Assembly (NCBI GenBank): GCA_039704465.1
Contig: JASFAU010000012.1
Location: forward strand, 1,116,001-1,180,000
Length of the DNA stretch: 64,000 bases
Direction: 5' to 3'
Source: Plasmodiophora brassicae
Taxonomy: Eukaryota; Endomyxa; Phytomyxea; Plasmodiophorida; Plasmodiophoridae
The notes beneath the pieces were generated by a model. That model was not told the origin of the DNA and did no database searches. It saw only the letters and a list, made by a program, of their open reading frames with translations. This document shows, in pieces, positions 45,387 to 57,202 of the stretch (position 1 is its first letter; every line of letters starts with the position of its first letter). Both the position numbers and the translations under genes were made by a program.

Positions 45387-46574
45387 TCGTGTCAGAAGGG
45401 CGGTACCAGGCAGATACCCTCATCATACACTGCATGTGGTACCGGAGTGAACGTGCACTGAGCACTCGTGCTCTCAGGCGCCGTGCCTCATTGCGACCCG
45501 CGTTGGCGCGGTCAATCTGCGACGCGTGTCACTTAGCATGTAGCATCCGGGCGCTTATGCAGAGTATCTATGCAGACCGTTTCGATGATGGCCGTGCAGC
45601 CGTCGGCGCAGGCAGCGGCATAGGCGACTGCCAGGCCGCAGATGCGTTCCCGCACGACCGCTGGACATAGGTCCTGGTCGACATGACCGATATGCGCCAT
45701 GGCGTCCCCGACGCGTACCACCAAACGAGCACGAACGGAACGATTGCCGCACAGTGCAGCCCCGGACCGCACAGCCATGCGGGCACCCGCACCCAGCCCA
45801 CCATCCGCCGCAGAGCGGTGCTGACGGAGCAGTGCTACGTGCAGATCGATCCGGACCGCCCGTCCTGGCACCCGAGCGGCACCAGATAATCAAACTTCAC
45901 GGGATCGAATTAAAGGTCGCCGTTATAACTGGGGTCACGACTCATGAGGCGCTTGCGTGAAAAGCGCGAAACCCAAGTACAGTGTAACTGGGGTCACCCC
46001 TCTGTCTTCATTCGCCATCCCCGTTGCCTTCGCCAGCTAGCGCTTGTCACAGTGTAACAATTGGGCACTTTACCTGTCGTCCAAGAAGGAAGGGTTTCGT
46101 CCAGAATGGTGATTATGCGATTGCCATACATTCCGTTCGCAAGCTCCCGAATTGTCGCAAATCATGGTAGGCACCTGATCAATCGGTAAACCGTGCTTCA
46201 AGAGTCGCAACGCATCAGCGCATTGCCTATCGATTGCATCCGTATTGATGACGAGCCCGCCTGCACGCTCTCGTATCAATCCGCTACAGTTGGCCAGGAA
46301 CGTGCTTGACCATACACTTGCGGATAACTTGACCGACGTTCCTGATCTTATCCACGTTTGCTAGACGGCAGGGAAATTGAAGGTTGATATCCACCGTCCC
46401 CGATATATGAAGCACTCGCCAATGGAGTCAGTTCTGAGAGAAAAAAGGCTCTCCGACGTCAGTACTGGTCGCTAGCATCGACAAGGGCGCCACTCCAGAA
46501 TCCGATCGCGACGTACCTTGAACCACATGGTAATACCTTGTGCACGGTACACCATCCCGTGATCTCATACTACT
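45387..46574. other. Region between SPO11 and the glucoamylase-family gene
   Basis: About 1.2 kb. It probably includes the SPO11 first exon and promoter. A minus-strand frame at 45533-45871 is open but has Arg/Gly/Cys composition typical of a shadow. Two 13-bp direct repeats, taactggggtcac, lie at 45926 and 45986. Nothing else recognised. Confidence 0.35.
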
Positions 46575-49500
46575 ATGTCATCATGGCATACGCTGCCTCT
46601 AGCTCTTACGTCAATACTCGTATGTTTGGCAAGGTTCGCGGCGCCGGATTCAGCTTTCAGCACATTCACGGGCGTGCCGATCGCGATACGGTCCCTGATC
46701 GGACCCGAGCACCCAGGCTTGCCTGGAAAGTGCATTGGAACGAGCGATACAGGGAACATGGGGGCCACTGTCCGCTTAGGGTACTGCGGTGCTACAGTGA
46801 CGTCTACAGGCGCCCGCTTGGGCTATGCAAATCAACTGTTCACGATAACATCGACGGCGGATGGTCAAGCATGGCAGATGTTAAGTTCATCCGGGCTTTG
46901 CGTGAACGGACGACGTCTTGTGTTAGAAACCTGCTCCTCGTCGAGCGCCGACCAGATGTTCGTCTTTACAATCGCGATGTGGACGTCAAATGGAACATAT
47001 CCCATCGTGTCAATCAACGCGGTGGGGGCGCAACTGCAGTTTCAAGCATTGGTGAATGACTCTATTGTCACTGCTCCGTGTTCGAACTCTTCTCTGGCAC
47101 AGTTGTTCCAGGTCGGAAACCCTGTCATCAGCACGGTCCCGTCGTCATCATATACGACTGCAGGCGGGCTCGTCTGCTACGCCTCCGATCAAGCCGTCGT
47201 CTTGCACTGGACCTCCCCTAGTACCGTTCAGCACACTTTGTTTACCGTCATGCGGCGATTATCGAATGCCCCGGGTGCCCCATTCCAGCAGATCGGAACC
47301 GTATCGGGTCGTTACGGGCTGAATTACTACGACAGCAGCGTTGCTCTGGACAAGTCTTACGACTATCGGATAGCGACCGGAAATTGGATTGGCCCGACGT
47401 GCACAGCTGCGGCTCGAGCGAACGTGCTGGAAGACGATGACGCATTCCTGGACTATCTGCAGCGAACTGCATTCGACTACTTTTGGTTCCAGGCGCACCC
47501 GCGGACCGGCCTCGTTCGCGATCGAAACGAACCTTGGGCGAATGCCGACGTCATGGCCACTGGTTTCGGACTAACGGCTATGGCCATCGGGGCTGACCGT
47601 GGGTACATATCGAGGCGCGACGCGGCTGATCGTGTGCTGACAACTCTGATGACGTTACGGAAGGGGACGCAATCGCCAGCGGCTTCCAACGTCTCCGGGT
47701 ACTCTTAATACGTAATTGCCGCGTTGCAGAACTGATGGCCATGCTCAGGTACAATGGGTTCTTCTACCACCGGCTGGACCCAGACACAGGGTACCGTGCA
47801 GAGAACTGCGAATTGTCGCCATATGTGACCGCTGTCTTGATGTCGGGGGTTCTGTACGTCAAGCAGTTCTTCACACTGCCGAATGAGGCCGCCATATCTG
47901 GCAATGCAACGGCCCTATTCAATGCTGTCAACTGGACATTCTTTCAGGAACCTGACCATCGTCTCGGGTATCAATGGTATCCGGACACGGGAATGGACGC
48001 GTACGAATACCACGGATTGTCCGAAGCGAAATTGCTGTACATCATGGCAATTGGATCGCAAACGCACCCCATACCGCCGACGTTCTGGTCGGCATACACA
48101 TCGACCTATACGGCGGCGGCACAGTATGGATATTCGTTCATTGAGAGCTCTCCGCTGTTTACCCATCAATCATCTGAACTCTATTTCGATTTCCGCCGGG
48201 TCGCTGACCTTTCCGGCACAGTCAACTACTTTGAGAATAGTCGCATTGCGACTCTAACACAGCAGCGATATTCCATGGACAAGAAGGCGTCGTATGCATG
48301 GCACTCTGAACATTTCTGGGGAATATCCGACTGTGATGGCCCTGGGAACGGTTCGGCGTCGACGTCTGGACCCAATGGCGTCTACTACGGTTACACCACA
48401 CGCGGTGCCATTCCTGCATTGAACGACGATAACACCGTCACACCAGAGGGTCCCGCTGGATCATTCATGTTCACACCGACGATTTCGCTGGACGCATTGC
48501 GGTACATGTACAAGACGTACTGCAACGTTTCCTGCGTATCGTACGGCTTATCGGACGCTATCAACCCGAACTGGCCAGGCACCTGGGCCAGTCCTGACGT
48601 TGTCGGCTCACATCAAGGCCATCTACTGCTATCCTTGGAAAACCAACGGACTGCCGGTCGTATCTGGTCCTCGTTCATGCAGAACACCGAAATGGCTACC
48701 GCATTCCAGCGGATTCCTTCATTGCGGATATCGAACGTCACCGAATTTAATCTGTATCTAGCGTCGATACGCCCCGGCAAGCGAGCCCCGTTGCGAACTT
48801 TGACGTCGGGAAACCTGTCGTCATCAACGTGCTTGACACGGACAAGTGTCCCGTCGGGTCCGATTGGATTCGCCCCGTGCCTGTCGTATTTGGCGACGAC
48901 AACAGTCGAGAGTGTCCCATTAACTGGCGGAACCATGCAGCAGGTCTACATTCGCCAATGGGGAACGGACTTCTATATTCTGCAGCTGGGGCCTGATTTC
49001 TCAATGTGTATCGATGTGCCTCGAGCTGCGTCAACAATCGGCCTGCAACTCCAGTCTTACAGGTGCGACTTAGTCGGGTTCCCATCTGGAAGTCAATGGT
49101 TTCGCATCAAAGTAGTCGGTGCTGATCAGGATGATGTCCCGATCATCAACCTGATCCAATATGACAGCGGGCTGTGCCTGGAAAGCTCATCAAATCACTC
49201 GGGGCCGGTTGCGCTCCGTCAACAGACCTGTATTCCACACCGGTTACAGCAGATGTTCGTGTATGGGTCAACAGTAAGCGCACCTGCCGCGACCTGCCCG
49301 ATACACCCTCAGCGATTGTCAACTACGGCTAGAACTAGGCAGCCAACGCCGCCTTCGCAGAGGGGACTTTCAGGAACAGGTACTCGAAAATTCAGGATCC
49401 CGTCGACGCAGACGTCGACTGCCTTGGGGTACCAAACGCGACACATGACCCCGACGACGTTGAATATTGGCAATACCGGCGCCTTCACGACATCGGCTCG

Positions 49501-49957
49501 GGCAACCTCGACACTGATCCCAACCCCTGTTCCCAGCGTCTCCTATCCGTCGTCAATTTCAGCCCGGTCGTCTACCGATGCCGGCCTTTCGGTTCTTACC
49601 AGCCCGTTGTTCCTGGTACTTGCTACCACCAGTCTTGTAATCGTAGCTGTCGTCGTTGTAGTCTACGTCTGTACACGACCGACCATACAAATCCGGTTCG
49701 TTCCTGTGCATGTCACGACCCCGCATCCGTCCCAACTGCCGGCGTATCCAGCAATGCCACCTCAACCACCTTCGCCGATACTACTGCCACTTCATGGACG
49801 TCAGATCCCGACGTCGACATCGCCATCCGGTATTAATACCTCCATCCAGTCCAGTGTCAAAAGGTCAAGCAAGATGCGTTATCGGCGGGATGTGGCTGTG
49901 GACAAGTTCAACCAAGGAGCAATGACAATGTCGACCTCAGAATCCGATTGTGACTGA
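46575..49957 (+). CDS. Membrane-anchored glucoamylase-family (PF10091-like) enzyme with lectin-like domains
   Basis: Exons 46575-47698 and 47749-49957 (1110 aa). The splice joins NVSG to YNGFFYHRLDPDTGY, restoring the family core. Signal peptide (about 1-28), then a ricin-B/beta-trefoil-like region (about 30-175, LCVNGRRLVLETC, DQMFVFT), a short Fn3-like stretch (about 200-280), and the catalytic alpha/alpha barrel (about 290-630): FDYFWFQAHPRTGLVRDR, MATGFGLTAMAIGADRGY, LGYQWYPDTGMDAYEYHGL, YAWHSEHFWGISDCDGPG. A second trefoil-like region follows (about 650-840, QSYRCDL, GLCLESSS). Then a Ser/Thr-rich stalk, one TM helix (about 993-1015, LVLATTSLVIVAVVVVVYV) and a cytosolic Pro-rich tail. 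PF10091 includes bacterial beta-1,2-glucan-active enzymes; substrate here unknown. Confidence 0.8.
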
Positions 49958-50279
49958 ACAGCGGGACCTTGGCCGAATAGTACCGTTCTAATGTCCGACC
50001 CGCCGAGAGATGAGATGGGGCTGATACTTACATTCATTGACGACTTGCATGGAACGTAGCCGTGCAGAATAAGATGAGTATCTAGACCTGTACGCCTGGG
50101 CTTGGTTAGGCAAACAACCGGGAAGCGCTTCGCAAAACTGGACTGGTGCCGCGTGCGACCTCCTGGGCGGGCAGTGGTGCGACCAGCGGTTGGGGCTCGC
50201 GTTGCTTCGCCAATACATTCCACGAATCGTCTCAGATCGGCTGATCGTCTGTCAGCCCCCGCCGATATGGCGACGATGC

Positions 50280-50749
50280 GAGATCGCACTGCACCTTGAG
50301 GATAGGTACGAGTCATCGCCCGCTGCACAGTCACGCAGGCCTTCTGACACGCTGGACGTCACAGGTCTACCGTCTCCTGACGTCGAAGCGGGACGGGTAC
50401 AACGTGGCGCAGGCCAGATGATGCACTCCTCGTCGCCCCAGCCCTGTACCATGCGACGATGGCTGGCTGACCGTCGTCGCCGACCTCCCTGTCTGCGCGT
50501 CGAGCGGTGCCTGCCTGCCTGCGTTGTGTTCGGCATCGCATGTCACAAGTCTTCGACGTCCCGAGGCGCCTGATCGCCGTACCCTGCGACTATGGCGACG
50601 TCATCGATGCACCCCGCAGGGCGTCCGCCGACGCGTCGAACACATCTGGGCGAACGCCATGCACTGGTACGGATTGTCGTCTAATGCAAAGGACCAGGGC
50701 CTCACACGTTCTGCACAGGACTCGCGCCTCGCGTGTCGCCGACGACGTG
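50280..50749 (+). repeat. Dispersed repeat R1, copy a
   Basis: About 470 bp closely matching 53554-54056 in the same orientation, with long identical runs (e.g. around cgcaggccttctgacacgct and the block from atgcactggtacgg to ctgcacaggactcg). No reading frame is conserved between copies, so this is non-coding repeat sequence. Confidence 0.85.
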
Positions 50750-50997
50750 GCACCTGTTGGACCGGTTCGATGTCGACGTTTCGCGCGGGACGGTTCGCGC
50801 GTCCACCAGCAGTATGTTCGTGTACTTGCGATTGCGCGCGAGTTAGATGTCTCCGTCGCCTCAGTACCGGCATTGACAATTTCGAACCTCTCTGGGCTAC
50901 TTAGCAGCTGGGCGGCCCGCTTTCGCAGCAACATCACCCTTCGATCGCTTCTTTGGCAGCTTGGGCATCTGCAATGTCACTCTGCCCGCAACACCTT

Positions 50998-52772
50998 CTA
51001 GCCAATGAACCTGTACGCCGACGACCGTGACGACGACTCGCAGACATCGCTGGTGTCCTGGGACGGTTCTTCGCTGTCGACGTCGCTGGACATCGGATCC
51101 AAATCCTTCTTACTCTGTTCAGACACAAAGTGGTTCAGCAGGGTTGTACTAATCCGTTCACATGCCAGCAGTACACGTACAGTTCGCCGGGACCTCGTTG
51201 CAGCCCGGTTCTCCATCAAGGAAGCGCGCCGACTTTTCGCTGTTCGACGGGCGGGGGCGTTACCCTCACCGACGACGTCGGCATCGACATCATCGGGCGC
51301 CATGCCGTCGCCGGCCAGGTCGATGGCGCTTCTGCGTTTCCTCAGTGCGTCTTGATACATCATCAGCAGGCGTCCGACGATCGACGCGATCCTATCGTCG
51401 GCGGCGTCCCCCTGACTCCTCGACGTGAGAACGACGAGCTCGATCGCCATACGAAGGACCTCGAAGGTGTGCTTGGTCGCTCACCCGACCTCGCTGAGGT
51501 TGCCTCCGACAGCGCCGATCAGGCAAAGTTCGTGGGCGAAGTTTCCCCATTCGATGATGCCGGCGTTCAGTGTCTTGAGGAGCGCCGCAACGTCGATGGC
51601 GTGTTCATCGACCTGCTGCCCGGCAGAGTTCCTGTTCGGACCCAGATATGTCAAGCAACCAAGGCTGCGCGCATGGTAGATCAAGAGGATGATCCTCTGC
51701 GCCAGGCCCCATTTGGACAGGTCGACCGGCGACGGCCAATGTCCGGACACGTCCTTGACCAGTTTGCTGACCTGCTTCGACAGCTGCCGGTACGATTTGG
51801 ACAGGTGAATCCTGTCGTCGAAGCAGGGCGCCTGAACCAGGGCAGCGTTGTGCGGATTGCCGAGGAAACCGTCCCAGTCGACCAGAGTCCGCCTGCCCTC
51901 ACCATCGTTCTTGCAGTGCATGACGCCCTGCATGACTGCCATGGGTTCCCACAGCCAATGCCGCCGGTGCTTGTTGCCATGGAACGCGGACGGCAGCGGC
52001 AGGTCCTGCCAGGACTCCCGAGCCTGCGCCAACGTAACGGATCGCGACGATAGCGGGATCTTGCTGTATCTTTCCAGGTCCAGTCAATGGCACAATATTC
52101 TGGGGATCCCACACTGGAGGGACCAGCATGACCACCTGCTGCAAGATGTCCCTGAACTGGGCGGAGGGCGCCCATCGACCCGCCGGTCGCCGGCGCAGTG
52201 CACGACGCTCGGCCGGGCTGCTGTCGCCCGACGCCATCAGCATGCGCGCGCACGTATGCATGAGTGACGCGAACGGGAGGCGCTTCCACGAGAACGACGT
52301 AGGGATTCATGACACAGACGTCCCAGCGAAGGCGCAACGACACGTGAATGGAATCACGCCCAACGAGCCGCCGCATGAACTGCACCTTTGTCAGCAACGC
52401 CCGCATGACATCGGCCTCTCGAAAGCGGCTTGTCGGCACGATCGACATGATGTCACGCCACAGCGCCACGTGCGGCAGCGTATCGACCCCTGGTGACATC
52501 CAGTTGAATGCTACCCACTCCGCGAACGTGACCCGTTGGATGGACGGGAGAGAAGGGTCAATAGCGGATCCTGGGCTCGCCAGTCGAAGCAGAGCCCTAA
52601 GCGATGGCAGAAACGACTTGAACAAATAGTCGTACTCCTGGTCCAGGTCTGGGCGGTCAAGGGCGTGGCTGAAGAACGACGCGAGGATCTTCCTTTCCCG
52701 CAGCTTCTTGGCGCCCTGCATCGACGGGCGAGTCCACGATCTGTCATTGACCATTCTGTCGCGTCCATCCAA
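50998..52772 (-). CDS. Unknown multi-exon gene on the left arm of the inverted duplication
   Basis: Several minus-strand frames chain into one protein-like sequence: MQGAKKLRERKILASFFSHA ... VTFAEWVAFNWMSPGVDTLP ... DVCVMNPYVVLVEAPP (52772 to about 52270); then SAQFRDILQQVVMLVPPV, whose GT-AG join gives VYSKIPLSSRSVTLAQ; then HRRHWLWEPMAVMQGVMHCK ... LVKDVSGHWPSPVDLSKWGL ... ALLKTLNAGIIEWGNFAHE; and a tail from MAIELVVLTSRSQGDAADDR to SAYRFIG. Exon edges are approximate. No domain recognised; helical, probably cytosolic. A partial paralogue reads away on the plus strand at 52790. Confidence 0.5.
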
Positions 52773-53312
52773 CGGGTCACGTTTGCCGAATGGATCCTGG
52801 ATGTCACCAGGGGTCGATACGTGGACGCGACAGAAGGGTCAATGACGGATCGTGGACTCGCCAGTCGATGCAGGGCGCCAAGAAGCTGCGGGAAAGGAAG
52901 ATCCTCGCGTCGTTCTTCAGCCATGCCCTTGAACGCCCAGACCTGGACCAAGAGTACGACTATTTGTTCAAGTCGTTTCTGCCATCGCTTAGGGCCCTGC
53001 ATCGACTGGCGAGCCCAGGATCCGCTATTGACCCTTCTCTCCCGTCCATCCAACGGGTCACGTTCGCGGAATGGGTAGCATTCAACTGGATGTCACCAGG
53101 GGTCGATACGCTGCCGCACGTGGCGCTGTGGCGTGACATCATGTCGATCGCGCCGACAAGCCGCTTTCGAGAGGCCGATGTCATGCGGGCGTTGTTGACG
53201 AGGGTACAAGCCCGGCGCCGAGCCCTGGGGCGTGATGTCATTCACGTGTCGTTGCGTCTACGCTGGGATGGCCGTGTCGTGCATCCTCACGTCGTCCTTG
53301 TTGATGCGCCTC
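52276..53312. repeat. Large inverted duplication (arms about 490 bp, 54-bp spacer)
   Basis: The left arm (about 52276-52767) is the near-identical reverse complement of the right arm (about 52822-53312). The spacer (52768-52821) is itself a plus-sense piece of the same gene (GTCACGTTTGCCGAATGG then ATGTCACCAGGGGTCGATAC) with a short deletion. Each arm also contains an internal inverted pair, so related A-type segments alternate at about 52547(+), 52716(-), 52822(+) and 52998(-). Confidence 0.85.
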
Positions 53313-53638
53313 CGGAGGGGCGTCGTCAGCGCGACAGACGATCCGACGACGCTGCCGCCAACGCCGCCTACTGCGACATCGTACACTGCCGCCCGATCGG
53401 CACCGTACGGCAAAAGTCGTCCAGGCCCAGATGCGCCTGCCTGCCCTGTCCGCTCGCGCCGACGTCGCCGCCGGACAGAGGCGCGGGTCAACGCGACCGC
53501 TACGACCTCAATACGGCCTGCTGGACGCCAGGCGACGTTTCCGACACGTCTGCGAGATCGTACTGCACCTTGACGATAGGTACAAGTCATCGCCTGCTGC
53601 ACAGTCACGCAGGCCTTCTGACACGCTCGACGTCATAG
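52790..53638 (+). CDS. Partial paralogue of the unknown gene on the right arm
   Basis: The first about 170 codons repeat the left-arm protein: MQGAKKLRERKILASFFSHA, LDQEYDYLFKSFLPSLRAL, VTFAEWVAFNWMSPGVDTLP and VIHVSLRLRWDG, with a few substitutions. After VVLVDAPPEG the sequence loses similarity and runs into repeat R1b, giving an Arg/Cys-rich non-conserved end. Most likely a truncated duplicate whose 3' part was lost, though the open frame continues to 53638. Confidence 0.45.
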   Translation: MDPGCHQGSIRGRDRRVNDGSWTRQSMQGAKKLRERKILASFFSHALERPDLDQEYDYLFKSFLPSLRALHRLASPGSAIDPSLPSIQRVTFAEWVAFNWMSPGVDTLPHVALWRDIMSIAPTSRFREADVMRALLTRVQARRRALGRDVIHVSLRLRWDGRVVHPHVVLVDAPPEGRRQRDRRSDDAAANAAYCDIVHCRPIGTVRQKSSRPRCACLPCPLAPTSPPDRGAGQRDRYDLNTACWTPGDVSDTSARSYCTLTIGTSHRLLHSHAGLLTRSTS

Positions 53639-54056
53639 GTCTGCCGTCGCCTGCCGTCGAAGCGGGATGGGTACAACGTCGCGCAGGCCTGGTGACGCAC
53701 TCGTCGTCCGACGATTGCTACGACTTGGCATGCCACGCCCCTGCTCTTCACCATGCGCCGGTGGCTGGCTGACCAGACAGGGTCGTCGCCGACCTCCCTG
53801 TCTGCGCGTCGAGCGGCGCCTGCCTGCCTGCGCTGTGTTCGGCATCGCATGTCGCAAGTCTTCGACGTCCCGAAGCGCCTGATCGCCGTACCAGCGACTG
53901 TTACGACATCGTCGATGCATTCTGCAGGATGTCTGCAGACGCGCCGAACACTTTTGGGCGAACGCCATGCACTGGTACGGATTGTCGTCTAATGCAAAGG
54001 ATCAGGTCCTCACACGTTCTGCACAGGACTCGCACCTCGCGTGTCGCCGACGACCT
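53554..54056 (+). repeat. Dispersed repeat R1, copy b
   Basis: Same-orientation copy of 50280-50749; indels include an extra stretch around 53705-53745. With copy a it flanks the whole inverted gene pair. Confidence 0.85.
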
Positions 54057-54639
54057 GTCGCCCCTGCTTGCCCTGCATGCGTCCTCGCCGTGGTCGTCTT
54101 CGACCGGCGCCACCGGCAAATGCGTCCGCCTACGACCATAACAGGGCGCTGCTGGCCGCCTGTTCACCTCCTGGTCAGCGGCGTGTCGTTGCCCTGATTG
54201 CCCTAGTCACCGACGCCCGGATACGCCTTCCTGCCCCTGCTTGCGTCCATGTCGACGTCGCAGCCGACCGTATCTGCACGGGCCAACACATTCACGACGA
54301 AGACAACGCCCCTGCGACGCCGCCGCCGCCCAACACCACGGGTCAATATAGATCCACCACGACCGCGACACGTCCTGCAGGACGCCTGCTGACGCACCAG
54401 ATACATCTGGCCGGACGCCCTGCCCGTTCACGACAGGTACGAGTCGACGTCTGATGCACAGGGTCCCGGGACATTTGATATTCTGGACAGGACTCGAGTG
54501 CCGTCGCCTATCCAGCATGAGGACCTGCAGCGCAGCAGGCATCATGGCGATACTCTGCTTTTCTGCAAGGTGAAGGCCCATTAACCTGTTGCCTTTCGAA
54601 CCGGCTGACATTCATATCGTTCCCGGCAGGTGCCAGCAT

Positions 54640-55153
54640 TGCTGCTCAGAATCCAGGCGAGTTCGGAACCATCGTTGTTGCCGCGTCGGCCCCTGCTGGT
54701 ACTGGTTTGACGAATTGTGCATCCCCAGCCTGGCTGACATCCCCGGTATTCTGTCAGACACTGGCGATGCTGCTAAGAATCCTGACGAGTGCTGTGTCAC
54801 CCCTGTTGCCGCCGTGCGCCTATTCTGATGCTGGTCGGCAGGCGTCACGTAATCGACTTCCTGTTCTGGTCGACCTTCAGGCGACTGCAAGCTGCTTGAA
54901 CCACTCCATTCTGGTACGCCGTCCGCTGATTCCCCTTGGTATCGCATCGCTTTTGAGCGATTCTGCTTGTATTGCAGGTACCGCCCTGGACCGGCTCGAC
55001 GCCATACGACGCGGTGTCCCTTCGCGTATGTCACATGCCCATTCCATTGGGTCCAAGAATCTGATCCCGACCACGGAAGAACTGTCGCCCGGTGAGGCCG
55101 TCATCGTGCGTCCAGATGCGCCACGTGACCTGTATGGCCTGGCTGACACATAG
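54640..55153 (+). other. Possible exon, unrecognised
   Basis: One plus frame following an acceptor-like cggcag (54633-54638) reads ASIAAQNPGEFGTIVVAASA ... LTNCASPAWLTSPVFCQTLA ... ALDRLDAIRRGVPSRMSHAH ... TTEELSPGEAVIVRPDAPRD and stops at 55153. The amino-acid balance is better than in the surrounding repeats. No start or family identified. Confidence 0.25.
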
Positions 55154-55599
55154 ATCAGGCCGTCAGTTCCATAGCACGTACAGTGACAATCCGCTCAGAC
55201 ATTCTAACCGCTGTCCTACAGGTCGGCCCTAACGCGCCTGCCTGCCCTGCCCGAGCCCACGCTGATGTCGCCGCCCACCATCATCACTGACGGCCGGATT
55301 CACTACGACCAGAACACGTCCTGCTGGACGCCTGCCAGCGAGCCCGATACGTCTGGGCGAACGTGCGGCCCCTCCTGGACAGGTACGATTCTTTGCCTGA
55401 TGCATCGAGTCGGGCACTCTAACACGTGGTGGACAGGACACGCCTGCAGTCAGCCGCCGTTTCCCGTCCAGCGTGAACACCAGCAAGACAGCAGTTGTGC
55501 TGCGTAGGCGAGCTGGGGACAACGTCGCGCCGACCTGCTCCTCAGCTGAGGTGGCACGCGGGCGGCACGCCGATCGCTGCAATCGGTCGCGAGCTCACC

Positions 55600-55830
55600 T
55601 GCACTGCACCATGCGTCTACGCCCGGCCGACAAACCAAGGGCATCGTCGAGGCCCCATCTGCTTGCACATCTGCGCCTGCCTGCCCTGCATGCCGTCGAG
55701 CAGGGCGGCGCCGCCTATCGTCCGTTGCCGCCGGTTGACATGCGAACGCCTACCTGCCATCGACGACCCCGCCGCCATCCCGGCCGGCGTATTGCCACAA
55801 CCAGACCCGTTCAATACAAGCTCACCGTGT
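55600..55830 (+). repeat. Dispersed repeat R2, copy 1
   Basis: Block running from caccatgcgtctacg through accaagggcatcg to ccacaaccagacccgttcaa. Related copies at about 60620-60840, 62140-62370 and 62925-63150. Confidence 0.6.
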
Positions 55831-56437
55831 CGTCACACGCGTACAACGACCGTGCACATTCGTCCTGGCGTCACCGGGCGCCCAACGGTAGCCTTTGCTG
55901 CAACCGTTGCCGTGGAGGCGAACTTGGCGCTCCTCGGGGTGATCGTCAGCTATGCATGCATTCGTCAGGCACCCGAATGAGGTCAACGGACGGATCCGAG
56001 CACACGTCGTCGATCGCGATGGGATGATGTCGCATTACGGTTCGGACGTCGTCAAGTTCACGAGCCTTCGCCCACAGATGGTCGGAGATACCATCCACAG
56101 TGTCAGGTAGCTGCTGCACGTCCGGCATCGCGAAATTTGCAGTGCCGCCAGACTCAGTGGCAATATGTTGTCAGCGCACACCATCATCTATAGGTGGTCG
56201 ACAAGGCTCATGAATGCACCGGCTGACAATAATGCTCATTTGGGTCAAGCTTTTCCAAGTATCGGTGAACAAGCGAAAGTTTCGTTTCCACTTTGACCAC
56301 CCGTGATACTTTAGAAAACATTCTACCTACTCAGCGCCTGCGAGGAATGGTCACAATTCCCATTGCTAAAATACGTAGCAGTTGCTCTAGACTGCTCGTT
56401 TGCTCTCATATATATTGTCGTGTTCTGACGCAAGCAG

Positions 56438-57202
56438 TTGTGGCAGGTTTGGACAAATGCAACAAGTGGTCTGGCTGGTCGACGGGTGTGCGCTGTCGAT
56501 CCAATTACCAACTTGGCGCATCGGCTCATGTTCGTCGGGGACTGGAACTACAAGGGTTTGGTCGACAAGGCCCAGTACGATCTGTCTCTGGCTTATACCC
56601 TTCGACCCACGAAATGTATTCGTAGGACCATCAGGCTGAGCAATGTGGTCGTCGACGCGTGCCGGGCGCAGCTGGGCTTACTACAAGACAATCGCGTAGG
56701 TCGCGAAACGGGACATACTCTTCCGTCGATGAACAGGGTCGCCCCCCTGCATAGCCGGTCAGCCGATTATCTGACAAGACCGGTGCACGTGGCTGCCCGT
56801 GCCCGTAACTGGATGACCCAGCGGAGGACGACGACGAGCAGTACTTATGGGCTTCAGACAACCGCCACAACGAGCAGTACTCATGGGCTTCAGACGGCGG
56901 TAACGACCAGCAGAACTGATATGATCCCGACGGCCCCTGGAATCGTCGTCGTTGCGTGGGCACTGCTAGCGGCCGGTGCGCTGAAGGGACTGGCACGACT
57001 GCGTGCACCTGTCCCTGCACCAGCGTCGAATGGCGCCCTTCGCAAGATCGGCATAACGGCCGGTGTTGCTGCGGCGGCAGGCGGTCTAATCGCGATTGGT
57101 GTCAACGCTGCCAAAGCGAAATCGAAGGAGATCGCGTCCGGCAAGTACGAAGAGATCAGGAATCATCAGCTGGGCTCCAAGTCCTGTCCTCAGTTGCGAT
57201 GA
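56438..57202 (+). CDS. Hypothetical membrane protein
   Basis: Open plus frame of 254 codons; the real start or an upstream exon is unclear (GTG-type beginning, first ATG at MFVGDWNYKG, 56528). The N-terminal part includes VDKAQYDLSLAYTLRPTKC. The middle has a 36-bp tandem pair encoding TTSSTYGLQTTA-like repeats (56834-56905). The C-terminal part has two hydrophobic segments (APGIVVVAWALLAAGAL and ITAGVAAAAGGLIAIGV), followed by a charged tail, AKSKEIASGKYEEIRNHQ. Looks like a small two-helix membrane protein. No family recognised. Confidence 0.35.
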   Translation: MWQVWTNATSGLAGRRVCAVDPITNLAHRLMFVGDWNYKGLVDKAQYDLSLAYTLRPTKCIRRTIRLSNVVVDACRAQLGLLQDNRVGRETGHTLPSMNRVAPLHSRSADYLTRPVHVAARARNWMTQRRTTTSSTYGLQTTATTSSTHGLQTAVTTSRTDMIPTAPGIVVVAWALLAAGALKGLARLRAPVPAPASNGALRKIGITAGVAAAAGGLIAIGVNAAKAKSKEIASGKYEEIRNHQLGSKSCPQLR

